Source of the DNA: CAVTRI01 sp963737075 | Lineage (GTDB): Bacteria > Actinomycetota > Acidimicrobiia > Acidimicrobiales > Palsa-688 | Direction: 5' to 3' | DNA length: 64,000 nucleotides | Assembly: GCA_963737075.1 (NCBI GenBank) | Contig: CAVTRI010000002.1 | Location: forward strand, 248,001 to 312,000 | In this document: positions 7,466 through 15,209 of the stretch, one piece after another | Layout: every line of letters starts with the position of its first letter | Numbering within the stretch: the first letter of the stretch is position 1 | Translations under genes and position numbers: made by a program | Notes under the pieces: model-generated | What the model saw: the letters and a program-made list of their open reading frames with translations, nothing else | Database searches by the model: none | What the model was told of the DNA's origin: nothing

Positions 7466-8622
7466 GTGGTCGGGACCACGACTTGTTGGCCAGCGGCCAG
7501 CGCCGAGCCGGTGACCTGCACCAGCCCGTGGGCGTCGTCGAACAATCCGAGCGAGACCGCCACCAGATGGTCGGTCCCCCCAGAGCCGAGGACCTCCACG
7601 GCGTACCCACCGCCGGACCGAGCCAGGAGTGCGGTAACCGGCACCACCAGGACGCTGGGCACGCTGGCGGTGGTGATGGCGACCTGCACCGGAGCCTGAT
7701 CCAATGTGCCCGTTGCGGCCGGGTCGGAGGGGGTGACACCCACAGTGATGGTCGGTGTCGTACCGCTCCCCGAGTTGCCCGACGAGCAGATGTCGGTTCC
7801 CGACGCAGCCGAGCTGGCGCTCGACCCGCCGGACGCCGAGCTCGATGGACAGGTCGCCACCGTTCCCATCGAGGAGACGACACCGGGAGTGGTCTGGTCG
7901 TTGGGCAGGGTGATGGTCACCTTGTCACCCACTGACACCTCGGACTGTTGCGAGGCATTCAGCGCCACCTCCACCTCGCGAGTGGTCGAGGTGGCCTGCA
8001 TCACCGTTTGGCCGCTCTGAGCGCTACCCCCGAGCGGGGTTGACATGGTCGTCACCCGCACGGCGGTGGGTTCGAACACCGCCTGGCCAAGGCTGAGCGT
8101 TCCGTTCTGGGTCACCGCCAGGGCGGCTTGGAGTTTCTCCACGGCCCTGGCGGTGGCCGACCCGAAGGAGGCGGACGTGGAGCTGAGCTGAGCCGAAGTG
8201 GCATAGCCGAGCCCGATCAGATCGGCGTTGAGCTCGGCCACGTCGGCGCCGTTCGCCCCAGCGGACAGCGTTCGATAGGCAGGAGTCGAGCCATAGAGGA
8301 GCACCACCGGGCTGTCATTCACTCGGTAGAGCACCTGGCCCTGAGAGATCACCTGACCGAGGTCGGGTAACTCCGTGTAGGTACCTTGGGCCTGGTTGAT
8401 CACCAAGTACGGCGAGCCGTCCGACCCGGCCCGATAGGTCAGGGTCCCATTGACAGAGACGATGGCCGACAGGTTCTCCCTCTCCACCCTCGCGGTGCTC
8501 ACCTGCGGTCCCTGTGCGGCCGGGGTCGCTTGCGTCGCGCTGGACATTGCGACAACGCCGCCGGTAACGGTGACGGCAAGCAGGACCGCCGCTCCAGCCA
8601 GCACCCACGTCTTGCGCGTCAC
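7462..8622 (-). CDS. Extracytoplasmic adaptor with peptidoglycan-binding-like domain
   Basis: The 386-residue protein has one N-terminal membrane helix (about 7-27, VLAGAAVLLAVTVTGGVVAM). A barrel-sandwich half with ENLSAIVSVNGTLTYRAGS follows, then a peptidoglycan-binding-like segment (about 115-180, GANGADVAELNADLIGLGY). After this come the second half of the adaptor and a Ser/Gly-rich linker (about 260-290). The final domain reads VLVVPVTALLARSGGGYAVE, typical of HlyD/RND-type adaptors of Gram-positive bacteria. It links the MacB-like permease to the outside. GTG start, overlapping the preceding small ORF by four bases. Confidence 0.9.
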   Translation of the reverse strand: MTRKTWVLAGAAVLLAVTVTGGVVAMSSATQATPAAQGPQVSTARVERENLSAIVSVNGTLTYRAGSDGSPYLVINQAQGTYTELPDLGQVISQGQVLYRVNDSPVVLLYGSTPAYRTLSAGANGADVAELNADLIGLGYATSAQLSSTSASFGSATARAVEKLQAALAVTQNGTLSLGQAVFEPTAVRVTTMSTPLGGSAQSGQTVMQATSTTREVEVALNASQQSEVSVGDKVTITLPNDQTTPGVVSSMGTVATCPSSSASGGSSASSAASGTDICSSGNSGSGTTPTITVGVTPSDPAATGTLDQAPVQVAITTASVPSVLVVPVTALLARSGGGYAVEVLGSGGTDHLVAVSLGLFDDAHGLVQVTGSALAAGQQVVVPTT

Positions 8623-8933
8623 TTGCCCGTCCGCCCCGGTGCGCCTGAATGGATAGCAAGATATTCGTCCGCCACCGCATCGAAACCCGGAATGCTGTGA
8701 GCGCCCTTCCCTACGACGGATGGGATGCGACTGGCGTGAGTGAGGGATCTATCGGCGGTGACGTCTGCGAAATGATTCCCACCGTTGTCGCGCGTGCTGG
8801 CGCGGCTGGCGCCGGAGACCACCGCGAGGTCGAGCCATCGAGCTGGGCAGCAGCCATCTTCGCCCCGCTCTGGGTTGGACGTCGCCTCCTCAGCGGAGAC
8901 CTTCGCAGCTTCTGGTCTGCAGTTGCCAGTCAC
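8619..8933 (-). CDS. Small ORF of unknown function within the export operon
   Basis: A 104-codon frame fills the gap between lipoprotein and adaptor. Its GTG overlaps the lipoprotein TGA (GTGA), and its own TGA overlaps the adaptor GTG (GTGA), matching the four-base overlaps between all other genes of this operon. The product has no signal peptide, no membrane helix and no family I recognise; it is rich in Ala, Ser, Gly and charged residues. Codon third positions are less GC-biased than in the neighbours, so it may instead be spacer that happens to be open. The overlaps are the main argument for a gene. Confidence 0.4.
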   Translation of the reverse strand: MTGNCRPEAAKVSAEEATSNPERGEDGCCPARWLDLAVVSGASRASTRDNGGNHFADVTADRSLTHASRIPSVVGKGAHSIPGFDAVADEYLAIHSGAPGRTGK

Positions 8934-9481
8934 CCGCCTAGGCCACCGACGGACGGCCTCTGCGATTTACAGGCGTCCATCGCCGACTGCAGCTGCGACG
9001 AGCTCGACCCGACGCCCGAGTCGTGCACCTCGGTACCCGAGAACGACGGGTCGGGGAAGTTCGGCACGCCGTGGGCGCGGATGCACTGGGCCCAGTTCAA
9101 CCACGCTTGCTGTTGGGAAGGGGTGAGTTGCTGGCCGGTGGAGTTCCACGGCGACGGCAGGGACTTGCACGCCTGAAGGGCCCCTTGGAACGCAGCCGAG
9201 TTCGGGTCGATCCCGTTGGTCCTGTACCCGTAGTTCCCATCTGGTGTCTGCATCGGGTCGGGGAAGTTCGGGACTCCATGGCTGCGTATGCACTGGGAGT
9301 ACGCGACGGCTTGGGCGAGTGGCGTCGCCCCCGACGAACCCGACCCACCCGAAGAGGCAGCAGTCGTGGTCGGCTGTGAGTCGGCGGTACCGGCGGTCGG
9401 CGACGTCGTTCCGGTCGAGCAGCCGGCGACGGTGACTCCTAGGGCCACGGCCGCGGCCCCCCATAGTCGCGACGGACGCAT
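8930..9481 (-). CDS. Secreted lipoprotein with two CxxxxGVPNFPDP repeats
   Basis: From the ATG at 9481 the protein begins MRPSRLWGAAAVALGVTVAG followed by Cys, a clean lipoprotein signal with lipobox. GAAGG lies just upstream. A longer start at 9565 is open but would bury the signal. After a Thr/Ser/Gly linker come two copies of a motif, YSQCIRSHGVPNFPDP and WAQCIRAHGVPNFPDP, each followed by a helix with a later Cys (LQACKS, MDACKS), probably forming disulfides. Similar proteins stand beside MacB-type exporters in actinomycetes. It likely sits on the outer face of the membrane and senses or hands over the exported substrate. Confidence 0.85.
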   Translation of the reverse strand: MRPSRLWGAAAVALGVTVAGCSTGTTSPTAGTADSQPTTTAASSGGSGSSGATPLAQAVAYSQCIRSHGVPNFPDPMQTPDGNYGYRTNGIDPNSAAFQGALQACKSLPSPWNSTGQQLTPSQQQAWLNWAQCIRAHGVPNFPDPSFSGTEVHDSGVGSSSSQLQSAMDACKSQRPSVGGLGG

Positions 9482-9654
9482 GATCCTTCGTTGCGACAGA
9501 ACCCGGCCTTCAGGGTGTGGTTTCCGACTGTTACCTGCTCCTTGTGCCGATTCGCTGTGGGTCATACCTCCAGTAAAGACACCGTGATGTTGCCAGCACG
9601 TATGCGATTTTCGATACGCCCACGATATGCCCCGACCCGTAGCATCATCTGAGT

Positions 9655-10350
9655 GTGCGTGTGTTGATCGTCGAGGACGAGCCCTTGATGGCCGAAGCCA
9701 TCCGCGATGGCCTCCGCCTGGAAGCGATCGCCGCCGACATCGCCGGTCACGGCGACACCGCCTTGGAACTGCTGAGCATCAACGCTTACGACATCGCGGT
9801 GCTCGACCGTGACATCCCCGGTCCATCCGGCGACGAGATCGCCGAACGCATCGTCGCGTCCGGCAACGGTATGCCGATCCTCATGCTCACCGCGGCCGAC
9901 CGGCTCGACGACAAGGCATCTGGGTTCGGAATCGGCGCCGACGACTATCTCACGAAGCCCTTCGAGCTCCGAGAACTCGTACTCCGGCTCAGAGCGCTTG
10001 ACCGCCGGCGAGCGCACAGCAGGCCTCCCGTGCGAGAGATCGCAGGCCTGCGACTCGATCCGTTCCGCCGAGAGGTCTACCGCGACGGCCGCTACGTAGC
10101 GCTCACCCGGAAGCAGTTTGCCGTGCTCGAAGTCCTCGTCGCAGCCGAAGGCGGCGTCGTCAGCGCCGAAGAGCTACTAGAGCGGGCGTGGGATGAGAAT
10201 GCAGATCCGTTCACCAACGCCGTGCGCATCACCGTCTCGGCACTGCGCAAACGCCTAGGCGAGCCCCCGATCATCGCAACCGTGGCCGGCGTGGGCTACC
10301 GCATCAGCACCGAACCAGACACCGGCCATGAGGGAGCAAACCATGGATAG
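9655..10350 (+). CDS. OmpR/PhoB-type response regulator
   Basis: The 231-residue protein has a receiver domain (1-115) with acidic pair ED at 7-8, phosphorylation site Asp51 (AVLDRDIPG), Thr79 and Lys101 (YLTKPF). The C-terminal winged helix (about 130-222) shows LTRKQFAVLEVLVAAEGGVV and VRITVSALRKRL with VAGVGYRI at the end. The start is a GTG near a TAGCAT -10-like hexamer (9640-9645) without a clear ribosome site. It overlaps the kinase gene by a few bases. It is divergent from the lipoprotein/ABC operon and is the obvious candidate to control it. Confidence 0.95.
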   Translation: MRVLIVEDEPLMAEAIRDGLRLEAIAADIAGHGDTALELLSINAYDIAVLDRDIPGPSGDEIAERIVASGNGMPILMLTAADRLDDKASGFGIGADDYLTKPFELRELVLRLRALDRRRAHSRPPVREIAGLRLDPFRREVYRDGRYVALTRKQFAVLEVLVAAEGGVVSAEELLERAWDENADPFTNAVRITVSALRKRLGEPPIIATVAGVGYRISTEPDTGHEGANHG

Positions 10351-11509
10351 AGCCCCAGGTATGAGCGTTCGCCTCAAGCTCACCCTCAGCTACGCCGGCT
10401 TCCTCATGCTGGCCGGGGCCTTCTTACTCGCCGCCGTGTGGCTGTTCCTCCTACGTTACGTTCCCGACAAGTTGCTTACCCGCACGCCCATTCACGGTGT
10501 CTTTCCCATCCAGTCCCGCCTTCTGCACGCTTTCGCTCCGAGAGCAGCCGCAGTGTTTGCACTCCTGCTGGTGTTCGGCCTCGTGGGTGGGTGGTTCCTC
10601 GCCGGCCGGATGCTCGCCCCCCTGACTTGCATCACCGATGCCACGCGGATTGCCGCGACCGGATCGCTCTCTCACCGAATCCGGTTACCGGGCCACAAAG
10701 ACGAGTTCCGCGAACTCGCCGACGCGTTCGACACCATGCTCGCCCGGCTCGAAGCACACAGCGCCGGGCAACAAAGATTTGCCGCGAACGCCTCCCACGA
10801 ACTACGCACCCCTCTGGCCATCACCCAGACACTTCTCGACGTTGCCCGCAGCGATCCGAACCGCTGCAACGACGAACTCATCGACCGCCTCCACGCCGTC
10901 AACACCCGAGCGATCGACCTAACCGAAGCCCTGCTCCTGCTCAGCCGAGCCGACCAGAAACCTCTTGTCCGAGAACACGTCGACATGTCCCTCATGGCCG
11001 AAGAAGCCACCGAATCACTCCTCCCCCTCGCAACAGCGCGCGGCGTCGCCATCGAGACCTCGGGCGACGTGACCCCCACCATCGGCTCAGAGGCGCTCCT
11101 GCTGCAATTGACCACCAATCTCGTCCACAACGCCATCATCCACAACCTGCCCAAACAGGGCACCGTATGGATCGCGACCAGCCTTCACTCCAACACCGTG
11201 GTGCTCACCGTCGAGAGCACTGGCGAGCAACTCCCCCCACATTTGGTCTCCGCCTTTGTCGAGCCGTTCCAACGAGGCACTGAACGCATCCACACCGACC
11301 ACGCAGGTGTCGGGCTCGGCCTGGCCATCGTCAAGAGCATCACCCAAGCCCACGCCGGAACGCTCACCCTCACTCCTCGGGCGGCTGGCGGGCTCTGCGT
11401 GACCGTGCAGCTGCCAGCCGCGCCACCTCGCGCCGACGAAGACCGGAACTCGCAGTATCTCGGGGCGGCCGGCCCCGAGATTGCGCAGGCAAAGGCGCAT
11501 CCGCTTTAG
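10343..11509 (+). CDS. Sensor histidine kinase
   Basis: The ATG at 10343 was chosen because AGGGAG lies seven bases upstream; an in-frame ATG at 10328 is also open. The protein has 388 residues with two membrane helices (about 14-40 and 67-92) around a very short outside loop, then HAMP, then the dimerisation helix with FAANASHELRTPLAI and phospho-acceptor His152. The ATPase domain has an N-box LVHNAIIHN and GVGLGLAIVKS. The short loop suggests intramembrane sensing of a cell-envelope drug or stress. Its stop is eight bases from the left end of an IS3 element. Confidence 0.95.
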   Translation: MDRAPGMSVRLKLTLSYAGFLMLAGAFLLAAVWLFLLRYVPDKLLTRTPIHGVFPIQSRLLHAFAPRAAAVFALLLVFGLVGGWFLAGRMLAPLTCITDATRIAATGSLSHRIRLPGHKDEFRELADAFDTMLARLEAHSAGQQRFAANASHELRTPLAITQTLLDVARSDPNRCNDELIDRLHAVNTRAIDLTEALLLLSRADQKPLVREHVDMSLMAEEATESLLPLATARGVAIETSGDVTPTIGSEALLLQLTTNLVHNAIIHNLPKQGTVWIATSLHSNTVVLTVESTGEQLPPHLVSAFVEPFQRGTERIHTDHAGVGLGLAIVKSITQAHAGTLTLTPRAAGGLCVTVQLPAAPPRADEDRNSQYLGAAGPEIAQAKAHPL

Positions 11510-11517
11510 GACTGACC

Positions 11518-11539
11518 TGCGTCTGAGTTAAACGCGGAG
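11518..11539 (+). repeat. Left terminal inverted repeat of the IS3-family element
   Basis: TGCGTCTGAGTT AAA CGCGGAG. It matches the reverse complement of 13005-13026 at 19 of 22 positions. Confidence 0.85.
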
Positions 11540-11561
11540 ATCGGCTGGATAATGAACCAAG

Positions 11562-12641
11562 TCATGCCGTCTCCTCGTGGTGGTTGTTGCGGTGGCGGCG
11601 ATGGTAGGTGACGCGCTGTTCGTGGGCTCGCCGCAGTCCCTCGACTCGTGCTTGGCGGATGGCTTCTCCTCGGCCGGCGTGTTCGTCGTCGGGTGTGACG
11701 TAGCCGATCCCGGCGTGCAAGCGGGTCCCGTTGTACTCTCGGCGGACGCGGCCCAGTTCGGTGTCGAGAGCGGCGGGGTCGGTGATCGTTTCGAGGTGCG
11801 GCCACTCGCCTTTGACGTGGCCGAAGAGGCTCTCGATCCACGCCTGGTCGGTCGGCGTTGCGGGACGCCCCAGGCGCTGCGCGACGGCCAGGCCGACGAA
11901 GAAGTCCCTGGTGTCATGCGAGGTCATCGGCGGGCCGTTGTCGCTGCAGGCCAACAGGATCGGCCGGGCCGGGTCGTCGATGGGCAGCTCGATGCGCTCC
12001 GGGGTGATCAGCTCGGCGAGGCCCTCTGCGATGAGGGCCCTGTCGAAGATGACCGCGACCTGGCTGGAGGTCTCCTCGATCGACACCAGCGTGTCGATCC
12101 ACCTGCGGGACACGACGTCGACGATGGCGAACGCGACCCTCTTGGCGCGGGGGAAATGCGACACGTCCCAGCACCAGATGCGATTCGGCTCCCACGACAG
12201 CCATGCCGGCCAGGCGATCCGTGGAGCAGGATCTCTCGCTGGCGGCTCGGGCAGAACCAGCCCGTGAGCAGCCAAGACCCGGCGGAAGGTGGAGGCAGAG
12301 ACCCACACCCGGGCGGTGTAGGAGCCGCGGTGAGCGAGCTTGCGATGCGAGCGGTCAATGCTGCCCCACTCCTCTGTGACAGCGAGGATCTCGGCGACCT
12401 CCCACTCCATCAGCGAGTGCAGGGCGACACCGCCTGGTGCCCGATCGGTGAGAGTGCCCACGATGCGCTGGCGATGCCGCCAGCGGTGCACCCGGTCATC
12501 GGAAACCCCCAACAGCGCGGTCGCCCACGAATGCGGTGCGCCACCGGCGACAGCCTCGTCGACCAGTTTGAGGATCGCTTCCTTGGTCTCGCCCGGGACC
12601 CTCGGGCCAAGCGGAGATGTCAGGCCCAGCCGGCTTTTCCC
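11562..12641 (-). CDS. IS3-family transposase OrfB (made by -1 frameshift from OrfA)
   Basis: The frame continues from the orfA slip site and has no good start of its own. The product carries an HTH segment (LGVSDDRVHRWRHRQRIVG) and an rve integrase core. The DDE residues lie in WCWDVSHF, LLACSDNG and the stretch AWIESLFGHVKGEWPHLE. The end, YNGTRLHAGIGYVTPDDEH, is the usual IS3 C-terminal block. All catalytic residues are present and no stop interrupts the frame, so the element could be active. Confidence 0.9.
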   Translation of the reverse strand, partial: GKSRLGLTSPLGPRVPGETKEAILKLVDEAVAGGAPHSWATALLGVSDDRVHRWRHRQRIVGTLTDRAPGGVALHSLMEWEVAEILAVTEEWGSIDRSHRKLAHRGSYTARVWVSASTFRRVLAAHGLVLPEPPARDPAPRIAWPAWLSWEPNRIWCWDVSHFPRAKRVAFAIVDVVSRRWIDTLVSIEETSSQVAVIFDRALIAEGLAELITPERIELPIDDPARPILLACSDNGPPMTSHDTRDFFVGLAVAQRLGRPATPTDQAWIESLFGHVKGEWPHLETITDPAALDTELGRVRREYNGTRLHAGIGYVTPDDEHAGRGEAIRQARVEGLRRAHEQRVTYHRRHRNNHHEETA

Positions 12642-12943
12642 CGCAGCACAGCCAGCTCGATCGCCTGCGCCTTGATCGCCTCGGTCAACTGTGCAAGCTC
12701 GCGGTTGGCCTCCTCGAGCTGCCAGTTGCGCTCGGCGGCTGGGCGTCCCGGCTTCGAAGAAAACGCAGCCAGCGCGGCGTCTTTGACGGTGCGGCGAATC
12801 GTGATGATCGTCGAAACGTCCACGCCCCACTTGCGCCCCGCATCGGACTGGGTGATCTCCCGACCCATCACGGACAAGAAGATCTCCCACTTCGTCTCCG
12901 GCGACAGCACCTTCGCCTTGCGACGTCCGTTCAACTCGGACAT
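12620..12943 (-). CDS. IS3-family transposase OrfA
   Basis: The 107-residue protein has a helix-turn-helix (about 13-55; LSPETKWEIFLSVMGREITQ then AGRKWGVDVSTI) and a C-terminal leucine-rich coiled coil from about 72 (WQLEEANRELAQLTEAIKAQ). This is the standard OrfA layout. AGGAG lies seven bases before the ATG. The frame ends at 12620 just after the slip site used to make the OrfAB transposase. Confidence 0.92.
   Translation of the reverse strand: MSELNGRRKAKVLSPETKWEIFLSVMGREITQSDAGRKWGVDVSTIITIRRTVKDAALAAFSSKPGRPAAERNWQLEEANRELAQLTEAIKAQAIELAVLRGKAGWA
12635..12641 (-). other. Slippery heptamer for programmed -1 frameshift
   Basis: Read on the minus strand in the orfA frame, the bases are G GGA AAA, the X XXY YYZ form. 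A -1 slip there leads from LRGK into the orfB frame (GKSRLGL). It lies 15 bases before the orfA stop. Confidence 0.75.
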
Positions 12944-13004
12944 TCACAGCTCCTCTCGGACTAGCCGAGGAGACTGTCAGGCATGGGTCATTTCGCGGTG
13001 GACC

Positions 13005-13026
13005 CTCCGCGGCGAACTCAGACGCA
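13005..13026 (-). repeat. Right terminal inverted repeat of the IS3-family element
   Basis: Read on the minus strand it begins TGCGTCTGAGTT CGC CGCGGAG, the partner of 11518-11539. Confidence 0.85.
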
Positions 13027-13089
13027 AAACAGGACCGTGCACCCTTCTTACCAGCACTGACCCATTTTCTGTCGGTTCTCGGTGAAGCT

Positions 13090-13672
13090 CTACGGCTTGA
13101 GTGCGGTCACACGAATCTGGTCTCCTCGCTCTCGATACTCTCCGCGCTGAGCGAGGTTGATGTCAGCAAGGCCAGCGGCTCGAAGTCTGGATTCGAGTGT
13201 GGCGGGATCGAGCGGTACGTACGTGTCGTCAATGTGGGCTTGCCGAATCCGCTCGGTATCGAGGGAGTCCGTTGCCACGAAACTGCCGCCGGGGTCGCAG
13301 CACTCGGTGCAGTTCGCCAAACAGCTGATCTTGCGCGGCTTCAGAGGGCACGTGGTGCAACATCGCAAAGCACATGGCGGCCGAGAATCGATCGTCTGGC
13401 AATGGCAACTCGGTGCCATCGGCCCAGATCACCTCGACATTGGTACCGGCGAGGCGGGCTTTGAGGTCGGCTGCAAGATCGGCGTCGATCTCAACTGCCG
13501 TGACGGCCGCGACGCGCTGGCGCAGAAGGTCGGTGGTCAGACCTGGACCAGCTCCGATCTCCAGCACGTCATCGCCCAGCTGGATGGTCGATTCAAGCCA
13601 CGGCAGCAGGTCGGTCTGCAGGCGGTCGGCCCATTCGGAGCTGGCGAGAGACTCAATATGGGTTCTGTTCAT
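13090..13672 (-). pseudogene. Class I SAM-dependent methyltransferase, frameshifted
   Basis: The 5' part (ATG at 13672) encodes DDVLEIGAGPGLTTDLLRQR, the SAM-binding loop, then VTAVEID, WADGTELPLPDDRF and MLHHVPSEAAQDQLFGELHR with VLRP. At the GGGG run 13291-13294 (CCCC in the message) the frame shifts. The expected continuation PGGSFVATDSLDTERIRQAH and the C-terminal strand are in another frame to 13090. Removing one base would restore a methyltransferase of about 193 residues. No other lesion is seen, so this could be a recent mutation, a phase-variable run or an assembly error. Substrate unknown. Confidence 0.8.
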
Positions 13673-13792
13673 GTCCTATTGGTGCAATGGAATTTCGTAG
13701 GATCGATTTGGCGATCCATCGTAAGCCCGGCGCTATCGCAAACGACGTAGTGGCCCAGGCGGATTCAACGGACCGACGGCCTTAGGCGCTTG

Positions 13793-14242
13793 TCAGTGCG
13801 TGGATCGGATACTCACGAATCGTCCGAACTGAGCGAACGCCTTCGGAAGTCCCCTGCCGTGCTCGTCGCGCAGCTCGGGGGTCGGAAATCCCCTGTGGTG
13901 AAGCGTCATCCGAGTCCGGCCGCCGCCTTCGTCGTCGAACGCGAACTCCATCTCCGTCTCGAAGCTGGACCCATCGAGGCGAGTTTCGGTCGTGGTCATC
14001 CGCAGTCGATGCGGTCGGTCGATCGATTCGAGGACGTGCCGGTGTCGGTACAGCTGATCTTCGGCCGGCCCAAATTCGACGTACCACTCCCCGCCCACTC
14101 GCAGGTCGCAGTGCGAGCGCACAATCCACAGCGGTTCGGGGCCTTTGTAGAAGGCCAGCTGTCCTTCAGGTTCTGTGAACATATCGAAGACGACCTCAGG
14201 ACTCGCCTCGATCACGCGTTCAAACCGCAGGTCGTACGTCAC
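13793..14242 (-). CDS. SRPBCC/AHSA1 family protein
   Basis: The 149-residue protein shows YDLRFERVIEASPEVVFDMF at the start, LRVGGEWYVEFGPAEDQLYR and FETEMEFAFDDEGGGRTRMT later, and the terminal helix LPKAFAQFGRF, an AHSA1-type hydrophobic-ligand fold. Its GTG start overlaps the stop of the ArsR gene upstream by four bases. ArsR plus AHSA1 pairs are frequent in actinomycetes; the regulator usually controls the pair. Ligand unknown. Confidence 0.9.
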   Translation of the reverse strand: MTYDLRFERVIEASPEVVFDMFTEPEGQLAFYKGPEPLWIVRSHCDLRVGGEWYVEFGPAEDQLYRHRHVLESIDRPHRLRMTTTETRLDGSSFETEMEFAFDDEGGGRTRMTLHHRGFPTPELRDEHGRGLPKAFAQFGRFVSIRSTH

Positions 14243-14568
14243 TGCTTCCCAGCGTTCCGCGCCTCGACATATGCGGCGAAGCTGTCCAACCGTCGCTCCA
14301 GCGCGTTGCGATAGGAGTCGATCCAGCGAGTGACGTCACGCAGCTCAGCCGATCCGAGCCGGCACTCGCGCGCTCGTCCGATCTTGGTCGTGATCACGAG
14401 GTCGACCTCTTCGAGGATCCCGACGTGCTTCTTCACCCCGTTGAGGGTCAGCCCGTAGGGCGCGGCAAGCTCGCCGATCGTCGCTGGGCCCTCGGCGAGC
14501 CGATCGAGGATGCTCCGTCGGGTCGGATCGGAGAGCGCGAAGAAGGTGCGGTCGAGTGTCGCCGTCAT
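14239..14568 (-). CDS. ArsR-family winged-helix regulator
   Basis: The 109-residue protein begins DRTFFALSDPTRRSILDRLA, the standard ArsR helix, then GPATIGELAAPYGLTLNGVK as the recognition region and LVITTKIGRARECRL as the wing. No metal-binding cysteine pair (ELCVCDL-type) is present, so it is a non-metal ArsR of the SRPBCC-linked group. It is coupled to the SRPBCC gene and divergent from a DHFR-like gene. An inverted repeat overlapping its start codon suggests autoregulation. Confidence 0.93.
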   Translation of the reverse strand: MTATLDRTFFALSDPTRRSILDRLAEGPATIGELAAPYGLTLNGVKKHVGILEEVDLVITTKIGRARECRLGSAELRDVTRWIDSYRNALERRLDSFAAYVEARNAGKQ

Positions 14569-14590
14569 AGTGAACCGATTGGTGCACTAT
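14567..14590. promoter_or_regulatory. Candidate ArsR operator
   Basis: ATAGTG (14567-14572) and CACTAT (14585-14590) form an inverted repeat with 12 bases between. The left arm covers the ArsR ATG (14566-14568). The right arm abuts TATAGT (14588-14593), a possible -10 for the divergent DHFR-like gene. Confidence 0.45.
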
Positions 14591-14640
14591 AGTCCCTGAC
14601 GTACGGGCAAGCAAGGACACAAGAGCAGCGAGAGGTGCGA

Positions 14641-15195
14641 ATGCGAGACGTCGTTTTGTACATGTCGATGTCGCTCGACGGGTTCGTCGGCAGCGACCGC
14701 GAACACCCGGGGATGGCGGTCCGCGAAGGCGCTGAGCTGAAGCAGTGGAAGCTCGACCGCATCAGTAAGGCCGGTGCCCACCTAATGGGTCGCACCACGT
14801 ACCAAGAGATGTCGTCGTTCTGGCCACAGTCCGACGACCCGTATGCCGCGCCGATGAACGACATCCTCAAGGTCGTGTTCTCGAAGACGCTCAGCGACGC
14901 CGAGGCCACCTGGCCCGAGACCCGGGTCGCGCGGGGCGACCTCACCACGGAGATCGCCGCCATCAAGGCAGAGGCCGGCTCGGACGTTGTCGTCTGGGGT
15001 GGTAGCCGGTTTGCCGGCGCGCTCGCCGCCGCCGACCTGATCGACGAGTACCGCCTTCTAATCCAGCCGGTGGTTCTGGGCCGCGGACAGGCGCTCTTCG
15101 ATCAGCTGCCGGAGTCACGGCACCTGGACCTCGTCGAGACCACGCCGTTCCCCAGCGGCATCGTCGTGCACGTCTACCGCCCGCACCACACCTGA
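14641..15195 (+). CDS. Dihydrofolate reductase/RibD C-terminal family protein
   Basis: From the ATG at 14641 (AGAGG five bases upstream; an in-frame GTG at 14635 is also possible) the protein has 184 residues. It shows VVLYMSMSLDGFVGSDREHP, GAHLMGRTTYQEM, VVFSKTLSDAEATWPETRVA, DVVVWGGSRFAGALAAADLI and EYRLLIQPVVLGRGQALFDQ. These are the RibD_C/DHFR-like nucleotide-binding blocks. It is followed by a second family member 14 bases on, likely cotranscribed, and is divergent from the ArsR/SRPBCC pair that may regulate it. Confidence 0.92.
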   Translation: MRDVVLYMSMSLDGFVGSDREHPGMAVREGAELKQWKLDRISKAGAHLMGRTTYQEMSSFWPQSDDPYAAPMNDILKVVFSKTLSDAEATWPETRVARGDLTTEIAAIKAEAGSDVVVWGGSRFAGALAAADLIDEYRLLIQPVVLGRGQALFDQLPESRHLDLVETTPFPSGIVVHVYRPHHT

Positions 15196-15209
15196 GGAGG
15201 GGAGGCTCC

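Larger units (their letters stand above)
11518..13026 (-). mobile_element. IS3-family insertion sequence
   Basis: The 1,509-base element is bounded by imperfect inverted repeats of 22 bases (19 matches): TGCGTCTGAGTT then three unlike bases then CGCGGAG. Inside are orfA and orfB of an IS3-type transposase on the minus strand with a predicted -1 frameshift. The flanking three bases are ACC on the left and AAA on the right, so no target duplication is visible. Either the real tips are slightly different or the site has been rearranged. Confidence 0.85.

Noticed and set aside
11577..13085. 502-codon frame on the plus strand across the IS3 element
   Set aside because: Antisense to orfA/orfB, which carry HTH and DDE motifs.
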